This document shows positions 35,026 to 46,904 of a stretch of 64,000 bases of DNA, one piece after another (positions within the stretch are counted from its first letter, which is position 1; each line of letters begins with the position of its first letter). The position numbers and the translations under genes are program-made. The DNA comes from Isoetes taiwanensis (lineage: Eukaryota; Streptophyta; Lycopodiopsida; Isoetales; Isoetaceae): contig JAJEKV010000017.1 in the NCBI GenBank assembly GCA_021234155.1, forward strand, positions 5,933,901 to 5,997,900, in the 5' to 3' direction. The notes under the pieces were generated by a model, which saw only the letters and a program-made list of their open reading frames with translations, did no database searches and was not told where the DNA came from.

Positions 35026-35029
35026 TTAG

Positions 35030-35899
35030 TGGGAAAAAAAAAATGGTCGTAGCCTCGTGGCACTTTATTGGGCTCCTTTTTGAACGTTGGCACCTTCTTT
35101 AATGATGGTGCTCACTTTAAACGTTTTAAAATACTTACTTGTTAAACAAATACCCAACAACATAGAATTTAGTCCCCACTATAAAACATTTACAAGTACC
35201 AAATAGAGCTTCATTGGAGACCAACCATGAATATGACATCAAAAGAACCTACCCTACCGTATTTAGCTTACAGCTTTTAATCTATTTCATAGATTGTGAA
35301 ATATATCATATAATGGACTTAGAAATATAAATGTGTATATATTACCATGTTTAAAAAAAAGGGATGATAAGATATGCAATATCAAGATGTTGTGCTAGAG
35401 TTTCCCTATAGCCATTCCTCCACATGGAATCAAATTGAATTGAGATGGAAGGAGAACCATAATAATCAACATAAAGATAGTTGATTGGATGCTCTCTAGG
35501 GGGATCACTCGGTGGCCTTGAGGTGGTACCGAGACAATCTTTTGTACTATTCATTTCACAAAAAAAAACCCTATCATAGATCAATTGTATTAACGATCAC
35601 TACGTTAAACAAAAAAACCACTAGGATATGCATGAGACTATCTCATAAACTATGATGAAAGAAAAAACCACTATAGCATTGGTAACCACTGTTTGATAAC
35701 CACATCATGAACCACTAATAGTCTTTATAAACCAAGATTACTAAACAAACCACTATAGCATTGAGAATCACCATTGATAACTGTGTCATGAACCACTATT
35801 AGTCTTGGCAAACCACTACGGCATATGGTTTTCTCCTGTCAAATAAATTCATGAATAAAAGATCACATATACCATGGTTTTCCGACGATTTGGTACTAG
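35030..35899. other. No gene; degenerate 84-bp tandem repeat
   Basis: At about 35660-35825 two units carry AACCACTATAGCATTG, TGATAAC, ATGAACCACTA and AGTCTT at roughly 84-bp spacing. The frame at 35351-35584 minus is unrecognised. Confidence 0.5.
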
Positions 35900-36930
35900 T
35901 TAAACATGATAGTTCATTTTTGGGGGCCTTGTGAAAGCACTAACCTCGGGGATGACAGAGGTAGCTACTTCCTTGTCGAGGTCCATCGTAACTTTCTCTT
36001 CCTTAACTTCTTGCTTTTCTTCCCTCAGATGATCTTTGTTGTCATAAAGATCTTCTCCTTCTTCATCCGATTCCGAGGAAATAGCGACCATGTTAATGTT
36101 TGGGACGTGAGGTCTCATAGCTACAAAAGCTTCCTCAGGTGGCTGTGATAGGACTTCTTGCAACATAAGGTCTCGTAGCCGCAAGAGGGTGTCAACTGGC
36201 TCAATGGTCTCCTGGCGAAACTGAAGCAACTGTTGTACCTCAGTAGGGAGCTCAAGGGGTGTAAAATTGATGAAATCACCCATGCAATACTCGGCGAGCT
36301 CGTACAATACTGTGCCTTCCTTCTAGACTTAAGGCCAGCAACAACATGGTAAGTCCACATGATATCGTCCAGTAGGAGATATTCTTGCCCTAGATGGTGG
36401 ATAACGGGGAGGGCATCCAAGCCAGTAAGTCATGCCCCTTGATCTCAGTGTAGAGGCATCTGCTCCGCTAACTGTCTCCATCGGTCGAAGTCATCCTCTC
36501 GGACGTACTCGTCATCCTCATCGTCAGAGAGCGCTGGCGCCTTGCCCTTCTCTGCTGGCAAGGTCTCATCTTCCACATACTGATCCATGAGTATAGCCAG
36601 AGCAAAGTTCACTTCAAAGTATTGTTGGCCCTCATGCATCAGGATGGGTGGATTCCTGCCCCATCTGAATTTTCTTGTGAGAATATTAGAAGCATGGGAG
36701 TCGCCTCCCAGCATCTCTCTCACAATGGCCTTCTCTAAATAAAGATGGGGTGTATCCCCTATGGTGATATAGAGGGGTACCATCTCCTGAGTATAGAACT
36801 CAAGGAAAGCTGCATAATCAGGGAGGGCCTGCATGTTAGTGATGAAGTCCATCTTTTGGAGCAGAAAAGGCTGAAGGAGGCCGAATGGGACCTGAGGATC
36901 CTAATGTTCTCCATCTTGGTACCATTAGAG
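35900..36930 (-). pseudogene. Unknown decayed gene, cluster 2
   Basis: The minus-strand frame from about 36905 reads VPFGLLQPFLLQKMDFITNM, FLEFYTQEMVPLYITIGD, REMLGGDSHASNILTRKFRW, EVNFALAILMDQYV and a very acidic SDDEDDEYVREDDFDRW, to a stop at 36445-36447. After two stops, 36420-36320 gives GLDALPVIHHLGQEYLLLDD and IMWTYHVVAGL. A frame change leads to 36307-35900 with YELAEYCMGDFINFTPLELP, LLRLRDLMLQEVL and a Glu/Lys-rich tail. The consistent amino-acid flow across the breaks argues for a once-real protein of 300 or more residues. No family was recognised; the acidic and charged tails suggest a nuclear or Gag-like protein. It may be related to clusters 1 and 3. Confidence 0.45.
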
Positions 36931-37600
36931 GAGGCTAGGGGTCTCCATTGCACAGGCGAGTATGGAGGAGGAGCAAAAAGCAAGAGAAGTAAAGAAGAAA
37001 ATGAAAACCTAAACAATATTCAGTATAACTATTTTAAATATTTTATGCTGACGTCAGCGTCAGTCATTATTAATAATTAAATAAATACTTTATGCTTACA
37101 AAAGAAATTAGGCAGTCAAAAATTCTTATATTGTGATACAAAATTTGTACAACAAAGTGCTTGACACGCAAGCTAATTATGGTCTCCCCGAATTCTCCTG
37201 GTGAGAGCCAAGTCCTTGGTCATAATGTTAACCCTCTTGGGGTGAATAGCACAGAGGTTAGCATCCCCAGAAAGTGCTATCAGGTATTGATTTAGGTTTG
37301 CTAGTATGCGTTTATAGTGATTTATCACAACAACAACATATGATAAGTATAGTTGATTTAGATTTGCTAGTATGACGTTTTTTGCATGATACCAAATGGT
37401 TAACCACTGCAATATTACCAAATAGTTTACTAGTATAATTTTACATGCAGTAGAGGATTTAGGGAATTTTGTGACTACAATGGGAAGTTGTGACTACAAT
37501 GGGAAGGTGAACATGTGGGAGTTGAACCCACAATTTTACCATGTGTTTCACAATACAATTAGATCAGATATAGTCATGTGGTATGTTTCTAAAGAGCCAT
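36931..37600. other. No gene seen
   Basis: Unrecognised frames only. TTTAGRTTTGCTAGTATG recurs at about 37291 and 37358. Confidence 0.35.
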
Positions 37601-37605
37601 ACACT

Positions 37606-37705
37606 TAAAAGGAATGAGCAATCTAGAAGCCAAATTTCTTTAGAAGCATAATCATTCCTAAACGGAATGAGCAATTTAAAAGCCAAATTGCTTAGAAGCA
37701 TGGAA
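37606..37705 (+). repeat. Tandem duplication, about 58 bp
   Basis: GGAATGAGCAATYTA, AAGCCAAATT and TTAGAAGCAT occur twice. Confidence 0.7.
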
Positions 37706-40700
37706 AGAAAGGAGCATTATCTAGTGTAATATGCAAGAAAGCCACTTGGCCCTGATAACCTTAGTAATAACCCTGAAAAAAGACAGGTTCGGATCATACA
37801 GAAGATGATGTATAAACTGTTGAAGACAATAAAAATATCTTCTAGAGTCAAAGGTCTGCTCTAACAAATGGAAATAGATAAATAGTAAGGAATAGCCATG
37901 CAATCATGCCAAAGAACATCAACTAGGATCTAACCTTGAAAATCTAATGCAACAAACCAAGAGCTAAATCAAAGAAATAAGAAAGCACTGCAAGAACCAA
38001 ACATAGATTTTGTTGAGCTTCTCATGATTGAAGGGCCTAAGATCCAGCTTGATAGCTTCTAAGCATCCATTAAAGAATGCCACAAAACAGTTTTTCACAA
38101 ACAAGAGTTTCTCTTTGAGATCTGTAATAGGCTGCAATACCATAAGGTTTAATACACAGAATCAATAAAACTTAGAAAAAAATTGTATACAAGAAAACTC
38201 TGAGCAAGGCCAACCATTATCCTTTCATAGATCTAAAAGTTCTGTAAGGCAAAAAGGCACATAATCCGAAAATATTGAGAATGGATCTGTGCAACAACCC
38301 TGCAAGAATGCTGGAAGTAAGCAAGTGCAAAGGAACAAAAAAAATAATGTAAAAGACCAGATATATATCGTCCCAGAAATGGTTGGATCACATAGCAGCT
38401 CTGCACATCGAATAAAAGTTTCTACTTCGAAGGTAGTGCTTCTTGCATCCTTTTGCAGCTTCAGAAATAATTCAATTTCATGAGCTACTTACTGGGCAAT
38501 CATCTGTGGGCTTCATAGTTCAGCTAGCAAGAGCTGAAAGACGCTGGTCGGATGCCTGTATTCTGTGAAGAGCCTCAGATAAACGGACATGCCTATGCTT
38601 ATTCTCAAAGAAGCATGTTTCCTACCCTATGTTATGGATCGGCATCCTTTAGGGCATATGGCCGCTGCTAAGTGGAGCATGGCCGCATCCGGTGAAACCA
38701 AATAGGAGCTCTTAGTTGCACCGTCGCTCCGCGTTAAATGGAGGGAAATAGGGTTTGGGGCGTTATCAAGTAAGGAATTCATATTCTTAATATCACGAAT
38801 TACTCAAAAGAAAAAATATAAAAAGCCCTTATATTTATGGGGTATTTTCCAACAATGCTCCTGCAGTTTTTGAAATTGTCAAATTGCCCTTACTTTTTCT
38901 CTTGCGCAGCTAAAGAATCGATCTTGCTTTCGAAGTATGGTATTTATATCTATAAGTTACGACAAATGCTACTCTCTGCAATATAACCTGCATTGAGCGC
39001 ATTTCAACATTCATTGAGAGCGAGAGCAGCCTATTCCACGATCTGATAAAGAAGCAGTATAAACATATCAGTTACTCCGATCTCAATCAGACAATGAGCA
39101 ATATGGCTCCGAAAAGTGGAGCTTCATCCATTATTAGATTTTAGAAAGATGGATAAAAATCTCAGAGGGGCGGTCATAAAATAAATCAATCGTTGTACCC
39201 CAATGTATCAATCAGTAGATTTGTGAAAAATAAAACTGAATTTGGCGAATGAATTGGTTAGTTTTTTAGCCCAGATCCCACTATTTTTCATTTGAAACAT
39301 CACCCGGGTAGAGATGTTTGACTGATAAGGTTCAAATGAACTATGAGAATTTGGAACTGGAGAAATAAAGCGCAACAACTTCTTCAACAGCTCGAGTTAT
39401 GATTCTTAATGGGGTTGTACTTTTTTAATATGGTGCTACCGCATGGCACTTCCCTACACTAAAAATTTGGCTAGCCAATTTCTCATTACATGTTTTCCCA
39501 GTTACGACACTAGTTTCTCTCTCCTCTCTCTTCTTTGTGCCAACTATGGGCCAATCCCACAAGGGCACAATAACCTGCAGCACACCTCCCAGACATTACT
39601 TGGATGGCACACAATCCAAACTTGCAAGCACACAAGTACATTATTATTCTGGGAAGGGACTCGCAAGATGCTTGTCATTCATCACAGTCGCAATATACAA
39701 TGTGTGGGAAAATCTGAATGGGGAGCTGACCATAGAAACAATGTCTAGCTAGCCCACTTGGAAGTAGCCAAAGCATTTATTGACATTCATTTGTTTCTGC
39801 TAACTAAGTTAGAAAATGTAAATATCACAGTAAAGCATACTTCAACAAGTGCTCCCATGCTCATGGATAAGCACCTCAGTAAAGCATCTCAATCTAAAAA
39901 TAGATTTTTTTTCAAACTTTGCAAAAATCCAAAGTAGAATGTCCTAGAATATTTTAGAATGTTCGACGCTCTAGAACGCATTCTTTGCGAACCTCTTGTT
40001 TAATTCCTACAGTTGCTATAGATGGCTATACTCAGTTATACTACATGCTCATTGCCTACAAAATATATATTATATTAATTAATAAATAAATGTATTTTAT
40101 TTGTCAAAATGCAACAATGCCCTACAAATAGGACCCAATCTAGTGGACCATACGTTCACTCAAGTTGTTTACGACATTGAACTTGTATTGTATAGCTTCT
40201 ACTCAAACTGATCTATGGCTAGAGAGAAAGATGTGAATGAAAGAAAAGATAGTGCATCCTTCAACAAACATTTTCTAAAACATTACTCAATGGCCTGATC
40301 ACCCAAATTTATATGCCACGTAGACCTCTAGTCGATTAGAGCACTTGTAATCAGTCAAATTTGAAGTTATACCATGGCCGCTAAGTCCCAAGGTATGCTG
40401 GTCAAAATTTCAATAATCCTTTGTAGTTTAATGTTCGAGAATTACTATCTAGTCAATCGTACCAACCTTAAGAGTGTTAAACGAGATGGCAAAGTCTAAC
40501 AAAAATTTCATTGCTTCAATCTTTTGACGAAGAAATGACTATGGGTCTATTCTCATCCATCAACAAAACTATAGATATATCTACATGCTACAATCCATGC
40601 TTATCACCATTCATTGACACCCAATACCACATACTACAGAGAGATGGCGAACTAAAGTTCCTGGCTATTAAGATCTTCTAATGCTTTTGAAGATTGCAAC

Positions 40701-41162
40701 ACCTGAAGAATTCGGTATAGTAGTTGGACTAGTTAATATGGAAAATTATGCTCAAGATCAATAGTGACTTAAGGATTGGAACAAGTATATAATAAAAGCA
40801 ACAAAATAAACCAGATCAAAATGGACTATAGAATAAGTAACTAGCAAAAGCATAGCATATTTGCAAAATCAAATGCGATCTTTGAACTAACTTCAACGCA
40901 TTAGAACTATGTTGCAAAAACCATATGGGTTATTGACAATTAGCATTAGAAATCATCCTATATTATAGTATTAAAAACGCACGCTAGAAAAACACCTCCC
41001 AACTAGTGATAATTTCAAGAAACTAGTATAAGAAATAGAATTAGTATCAAAAATATGATGCAAACTAGTAATGATTTACAAAACCATGGAGAATATATGG
41101 TTTTTGATGAGATTACAATTTATCAGTATGGAAAATCACACTTATACTAGTTTTCATGGTGA
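37706..41162. other. No gene recognised
   Basis: The longest frame is 39443-39748 plus, with an overlapping 39537-39752 plus frame; neither shows a known domain. The rest is AT-rich single-copy-looking sequence with a small GC-richer island at 38630-38770. Confidence 0.35.
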
Positions 41163-42124
41163 TTATTTATGCGTGTCCTTTTTTGGGAGCCTTCTGCGCC
41201 TCCGTTTCACAACAGGGGTCTCAGTCTGGTCAGGAGCCCGCTGAGTATTCTGCTCGAGGTTTTGTTGGGGCTGCTGCTGATCCTGATTCTGCTTGGCAAG
41301 CTCCTCTGCTTGTCATTGCTGCTCAACCCGTTCTGTCTTCTGCTGCGCAGCATAGGCAACTGCCATGTGTTCTTTCACCTCTGCGAGACGGCGAGCAGTG
41401 ACCCTTCTTGTAAGGAACCTTAGGACAAAACAAGATATACGTTTATACATGTATTTGTACAGTATTTTTGTACGTGTCTTTTGGTTCATGTCTTTTCACA
41501 TGGACAAAGGGCCACAATTTTGTACATTTTGTTAGTTTAGGTACTTGTGCTCTCTTCATGGATGCGTCTCTTGTTCCTTGTTCATTACACTTCTCAACAG
41601 CTCAGCGTGATATCTGTCCAGCCTAGCCTGGATATCCAGCTGAATGGATATCAGGTACTCCAACGTGAGGTATGATGGGACTTCACCTCAAACAAAACTT
41701 TGGGTTGCCTCATCATAGTGGTAGGGGGGAAGGTCAAAGGGGCTCGTGTCTATAATGGCTTGCCCATCTCCCAAGTAGACATACTCTCTACCCCGGGCCT
41801 TCGAGCCTCTCCTCTCCATCTTTCATGTGTCTCTCCTCGGGCAAGATCCCGAATCCTTTGGGCCTCTACTCTGATGGCCTCATCCTCGGGAACCTCCACA
41901 CACGAGGGAGGGTAAAACTTGATCAGCATCAGGACTTGGTCAGGCTACTCGACCAATGTGTAGGGTTGTCGTAGGAGATTGAGGTCTAGCAAGAAGTGCT
42001 TGGACAAATGGAAAATAGGGTAAGGAACTCTATATCCAGCGACAAACTGTTGAACGAGCTCAACCAAGAGAAGCTCGACCTTATCGGAGTCACTAGCAAG
42101 CTGCTCTCCGAGCTCAGCGAACAT
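41163..42124 (-). pseudogene. Unknown decayed gene, cluster 3
   Basis: Three minus-strand coding-like blocks. Block A from 42124 reads MFAELGEQLASDSDKVELLL, PYPIFHLSKHFLLDL, a TAG at 41945-41947, then MLIKFYPPSCVEVPEDEAIR. Block B from 41819, in the next frame, reads REYVYLGDGQAIIDTSPFDL, PPYHYDEATQSFV, a TGA at 41688-41690, then YLISIQLDIQARLDRYHAEL, ending at 41556. Block C (41418-41163), after a TCCTAAG acceptor-like site, reads ARRLAEVKEHMAVAYAAQQK, has a TGA at 41313-41315, is very Gln-rich, and ends with a basic KRRRRLPKK tail before TAA. All three stops are one C-to-T step from CAG or CGA. The basic tail could be a nuclear localisation signal. No family was recognised. Confidence 0.45.
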
Positions 42125-42420
42125 CTAAGAGACACTGAGGCTACAGTAACTAACGTAACCTCGGGTGCAAGCCATGTTCATGGATGTAGGAGAAGGTTCG
42201 AAAGGAGGCGCGGTAGGGTGGCGGTGGCAGCAGCCAAGCACAGCGTTAAGGGGAAGCAAGATCTTCTCCGGTGGCTATGATGGACAGGCGAGGCGAAGGG
42301 CACTAGGCAGTGGGATGGGATAAAAATAATATCCGCCACTTTTTTTAAAAGTTCAATTTTTTTTCAAAACCTTTTTGTTTTTAATTACACAGCAAAAATA
42401 CGCGTTTTTATACGAGTGCG
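42125..42420. other. No gene; possible upstream part of cluster 3
   Basis: The plus-strand frame at 41996-42280 is the antisense shadow of cluster 3. The minus strand carries a possible intron end (TGTCTCTTAG) before the block A start. Confidence 0.35.
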
Positions 42421-42825
42421 TGTCGGTTGAAATACGACTTTCTTTTTCGATTCTGAGATGCCAATATGCTCGACGCGCACTTTGTGCTCCCGAGCCCATC
42501 TGATTCCGTTCTAATGTCGGGTGCTAGTGCCTCTAGGGTAATTGGAGGTCCCCGACACGTTGGTGCAAAAATTGCCTCTATCCGAAAGTTATGGCCCTAA
42601 ACGAGGGGCCTCTTTTCTCCACAACTTAACAAACTTACCATATTAACTTACACCCGCATACCCTACTAGTTTAGTCCTATCATAACTAGGCTAGCACACA
42701 TCCTAGCTATAGAATTTGGGGTAGTTTAAGCTAAGACAAAGTTTTCTACACCCACCCAACCTAATGAGTTACACTATGGCCAGTGCAATGATTTGGTATA
42801 CCAAAATCATGCTCTGATACCACTA
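42421..42825 (-). mobile_element. LTR retrotransposon internal start with tRNA-Met primer site
   Basis: On the minus strand the primer-binding site TGGTATCAGAGC at 42811-42822 matches the 3' end complement of initiator-Met tRNA exactly, three bases inside the LTR end. The following few hundred bases resemble 1-370. No gag frame is readable. Confidence 0.7.
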
Positions 42826-43382
42826 TGGCACTCCCGGAATCCATACGATGCTCCCATCGTATAAATACGGGAATTCCCCTCCTGTGGCAACTACATCACC
42901 ATGAAGGCCCCTCCATCTAACTCGGACCACTGGGGATGGCCAAGTGTCCAGGCGAGGAACACGGAGGTGTCATTCATCCACTGACTATCTAGGGACTAAC
43001 CGGTCTCTCGGCTAGAGCCATTGCCATGAAAGGCTTCCATTCTTCAAGTCTGGTCACAGCAACTGGTAGCTCCTCCTTCCTCCAACTCTTCCCAAATCGA
43101 TTTGGGGCAGAATTGGGGGTGGGCCCCAATTTTCCCTCCAAACTTGGCAAGTTCCCCCTAGCCAATCGATTTGGGCTAGGTGGCACTGCCTAGTTGGCTA
43201 ACTTTTACTAATTAATAACCTAATTAGCCTAATTAGGTTATTTACTTACTTATATTTTAGCATAGCTAATAAAAACCTTTTTAGGTTAGTTCGAATTAGC
43301 CCCTATCGACCCATAAGGGTCTACTTTTGCCCTGGTGTATGTATACATATACCATATAAATACATGAACGTCACATCAGCCA
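42826..43382 (-). mobile_element. Putative LTR (557 bp)
   Basis: The plus-strand edge TGGCACTCCC abuts the primer site spacer. The far edge is taken at CACATCAGCCA because it gives TG...CA ends; that boundary is a guess. On the minus strand the first 60 bases hold TTTATATGGTATATG, a TATA-like stretch. A partial copy stands at 386-535. No partner LTR was found in the window, so this is a solo or broken element. Confidence 0.5.
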
Positions 43383-43796
43383 TACTGACCAGCGTTCTGA
43401 AAATAGCCGATGTGACGATCTATGGCTGCTCTCTGAAGAGGCAAAAAACTTGTTTCCTGCAGTAGAATCTGATATGGGACCGTGGATTTTACTACCAGTG
43501 CCCGTAAGAAGGCTTTCAAGTCATTCTAGGTGGCAAGAGAGACTATTAGGCCCCAGACTTTGGTTCTGTATAGAAGAACGGGCTTCAAAAAGACCATAAA
43601 TAAGTGCAACGGATGGGTGGAGTCATACAGCTTCACTTTGTGATTGTTATTCTGTATTGCATACATTGATTTCCATGGTTGTCACTCGTAACTAGATGGA
43701 AGTATCCTAGTACATGGTAGAAGGAAACTCCACTGCTAAATATCTATAGGTGGGTGTCACCTTTGCATTTTCCCTCAGTAAGTGATATGAGGATGT

Positions 43797-43800
<4 letters not shown>
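43383..43800. other. No gene seen
   Basis: No recognisable frame or repeat. Confidence 0.4.

Positions 43801-43834
<34 letters not shown>
43801..43834. repeat. (GA)17 microsatellite
   Basis: On the minus strand this is the (CT)n tail of the SINE at 43835-43935. Confidence 0.95.
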
Positions 43835-43837
<3 letters not shown>

Positions 43838-43935
43838 TTCCATATTGGCAGCATCCATGAGGACATATAATGGACCTCCAGAGACTTGAACACACAATCT
43901 CTTAATTTCTAATCCATTGGACTAGCCATAGGTCA
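43835..43935 (-). mobile_element. tRNA-derived SINE with (CT)n tail
   Basis: The minus strand has an A-box-like TGGCTAGTCCAATGG (43914-43928) and a B-box-like GTGTTCAAGTCTC (43881-43893) at tRNA spacing. About 45 bases of body and then the (CT)n tail follow. The body differs from family 1, so this is a second SINE family using the same tail style. Confidence 0.6.
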
Positions 43936-44175
43936 TAGAAAATGATTATGATATTTTGTAGTTCAAACTTCACTATAAAAAATGCATTTCGGTTATTAAC
44001 TTAACTTTTCTCAATTATCAAGTTTTTACTTTACTTGCAAGCTCTATCATTGGTATTGGCTTGTCGAGAATCCTTAGACACATGTTGCTCGACAAGCTCA
44101 TTGGGAATGAGAGGTCGTTCTAACTAATGTGTCACAAACGTCCCAATTTTTTTGTGAAACACTTGTACCAATGTG

Positions 44176-44205
44176 CACTTTCTCAACAAATCAGTTGAGA
44201 AAGTG
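44176..44205. other. Perfect hairpin, 12-bp arms, 6-nt loop
   Basis: CACTTTCTCAAC and GTTGAGAAAGTG flank AAATCA. No flanking element was recognised. Confidence 0.85.
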
Positions 44206-44361
44206 AGACTTTCAGCCTCATTTCAACACATGAACCAGCTAGAAAACAAAGCACCTAGGGATATGTAAAAATGCGATTAGTCGCCTTCTGTAATGAAATA
44301 GCATGGTCGAAACAAAAGAAAACAAGGTCTTTGCAAGACCGGAGGGTTGCCCTCCATGGTA

Positions 44362-44384
44362 GGAAAAAAAAAAAAAAAAAAAAA
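44362..44384. repeat. Poly(A) tract
   Basis: About 23 consecutive A. It produces spurious Lys/Phe frames on both strands. Confidence 0.9.
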
Positions 44385-44851
44385 AACCTAGTAAAAAGCA
44401 CACCAGAAGACTTTGGCAAGGTGACAACCAAATTACTTGTTACTTGTTTTTTTTTGCAATGCAAACAATTAGATTACTTGTTATTTTTTTATTGTTGTTA
44501 GAATGGGTTATTTTTAAGTGGTATTTTTTAGCCTTTAAGAATTTGTCTATATCTCAATGCTTGATCATGGTTTGACACCTAAAGGTCGGTCTTACACCAT
44601 ACAAATTGATATGGTGACATCAAATATGCATGTTCCAAAATGTTGACAGAGTGAATAAGATAGAATCCTGTAATCATCTAGATACACATTTGATTGGGCT
44701 TCAACATACAAGCAAGTAATTCCTATCTAGACATTTGTGAAGGAAAGCCAGCGTAAAGAATATTAGACATTTTCCTTACATTTGACTATTAGTAATTTTG
44801 GAATGATGTTTGCTCTCAAAATCCTCAAACTAGATCCTTTTATTCTTCTCT
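44385..44851. other. No gene seen
   Basis: No recognisable frame or repeat. Confidence 0.4.
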
Positions 44852-44955
44852 TGACGTACAGGCAACCAATAAATGCAACCAGAGTTTCTGCACCTAGCCC
44901 TTCTGACGTACAGGCAACCAATAAATGCAACCAGAGTTTCTGCACCTAGCCCTTC
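44852..44955 (+). repeat. 52-bp tandem repeat, two exact copies
   Basis: Each copy begins TGACGTACAGGCAACCAATA and ends CTAGCCCTTC. The copies appear identical, so the duplication is recent. Confidence 0.95.
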
Positions 44956-45870
44956 TGTCTCATGGATACCTCCAAATCTCGGCAACATTTACGAAACGGC
45001 TCTGAAGCTGGATTTTAGAGTCAGTTTCACAGCTTGCCCCTCTTTCGTCTCACTGGAACTCGATTCAAAGAGGAAGTCGCTATATTGTATTTTCCTGGAC
45101 CGTCAATGTGAAAATTGAAGATAACGCAAAATTTTGAAGTAGCAGCACGGTGATAGGCTAGAATTGCAGGAAACTTTAGCACCCCAATCTACATTTTGTA
45201 GATAGCTGGACTGACTCAAATAAACAAGTCTTTGTAGTCTGTCAAATACTTAGTTCCTGAATCTACAAATGCATTTGGTATCAGTATGCATCATTGTGAT
45301 GTTAAAACACATCATATGGCTACATTCTTGGTTACAAAAGCACTATGCATAATTGGCCAGGACTTTTGCTGGGCTAAAATCTAAGAGCCTCAATCTTTCA
45401 AGCATCTGCACTGTAGATAGAGCAACAAGTCGGTTTTTAGTCCATTCAACTCTATGATGACTACCTGACTTTGCAACTTTTTTTTATATCATCTTGCCTT
45501 GAATCTGGAAAGTCCAAATGAAGAACATGCTGTTAATGAAGGCCAACAAGTAAAATTATGTGGAGGTTGATAATAGCAAATTATGCTATGGCATTGTGTT
45601 GCTCAGTGTTGCATTTCTGTTGCATTATGTTACATGCAAGTTCTAACATTATGTAAGACACTAGAAAAAGTGCCCAACGTTGCTGGGCTTTCTGTCAGGC
45701 ATAATTTCTAGGCAAATGTGATGTTGTGCGAATGAACGTTTAATGATTGATTAGAATGTGATATCAATCATATCTATAGGTTATGCAATAACCCCTTGTT
45801 ACTCTTTAGAAAGCAAAGGCCAATGTTATAGTTCACAATGGTTCAATGATGTATTTGAATAAGAGTTGCC
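44956..45870. other. No gene seen
   Basis: No recognisable frame or repeat. Confidence 0.4.
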
Positions 45871-45903
45871 GGGCGGGGGGGGGGGGGGCGGGGGGCGTGC
45901 AAC

Positions 45904-45953
<50 letters not shown>
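45871..45953. repeat. G-tract followed by 49-nt poly(A)
   Basis: A run of 14 or more G interrupted by C (45875-45895) is followed within ten bases by 49 consecutive A. The exact lengths are unreliable in homopolymers. Confidence 0.85.
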
Positions 45954-45955
<2 letters not shown>

Positions 45956-46904
45956 CACTTGCAAGGGGATTGCGTGATCCTTGCGATTTAAATTAATAGA
46001 TTCGATTTTATAGGAATCTGACAATTAAGTGCAATGACTAAAACAAACGCGTCAAATAGCAAAGACTTGTATATATAGGTGCCATTTATAATGCAAAAGA
46101 TCAAGAAGAATTTCACGTGACTTTATGGGAACACTCAACATCTCCATGTCACCTCAACTTTTCACAACAAACATTCACATGTAAACTCCAGAAGCTACCA
46201 TAGAAAACATTTGAACGCGTGCCGGGATATACCACGTAAAAACATTTGAACGCATTTTCGTGATATTGTGCATCGTATCACAAGAATCAAAATGTTCAAT
46301 AATCGCCTCTTGTATCTTTAATAAAACACACACTTGGTACTTTTAAAATGCTACAAAGGAGAATTTATTTGTCATCTTAGCAACAGTCTATTCTGATTGC
46401 AGCTTCTTGTCAATTGCAAACAATTAAACAACATCCCCCAAGCATTAGGGCAATAATTATGGTAGTAGAATTGGAACAGATCAAGAGGGGGTCGTAAATA
46501 AAGAACAATAATAATGCAAGGAGAGAAGTAATAAAGGAGATCAAGAATGAATTTTTACCACAAAAACGACCTCACATTATCAGAGTGCGTAGTTCATGTG
46601 TAGAACAGCTGAATAAATCTTGCTTATCTTCTATTATAGAATATGTACAGATAATTTTAGTACAGAGGAGATATTATGTGTAACAATAAGCTGCATGAAC
46701 AACAACATAGTTGGTCTACAAATCTGAACAGAACCATTATTCATATCAAAAGTGGGTTGTTTATAGAACGTTCAGAGAGTATTTTGCAGCGTCTCTAAGC
46801 TTATATCTTCCTGGTTAGATACGCATTTCTTGTTGGCAGATGGCACTTGAGCAAGGCATCTACAATGAAAATTGCCATACTCCACAGGCCGTTTATTAAC
46901 ATGG
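45954..46904. other. No gene recognised
   Basis: ACATTTGAACGC occurs twice near 46208 and 46242. Later exons of the accA fragment, if present, were not recognised. Confidence 0.35.

Noticed and set aside
41996-42280. 94-residue plus-strand coiled-coil-like protein
   Set aside because: It is the antisense shadow of cluster 3, whose minus-strand reading is more coherent and extends across neighbouring blocks.
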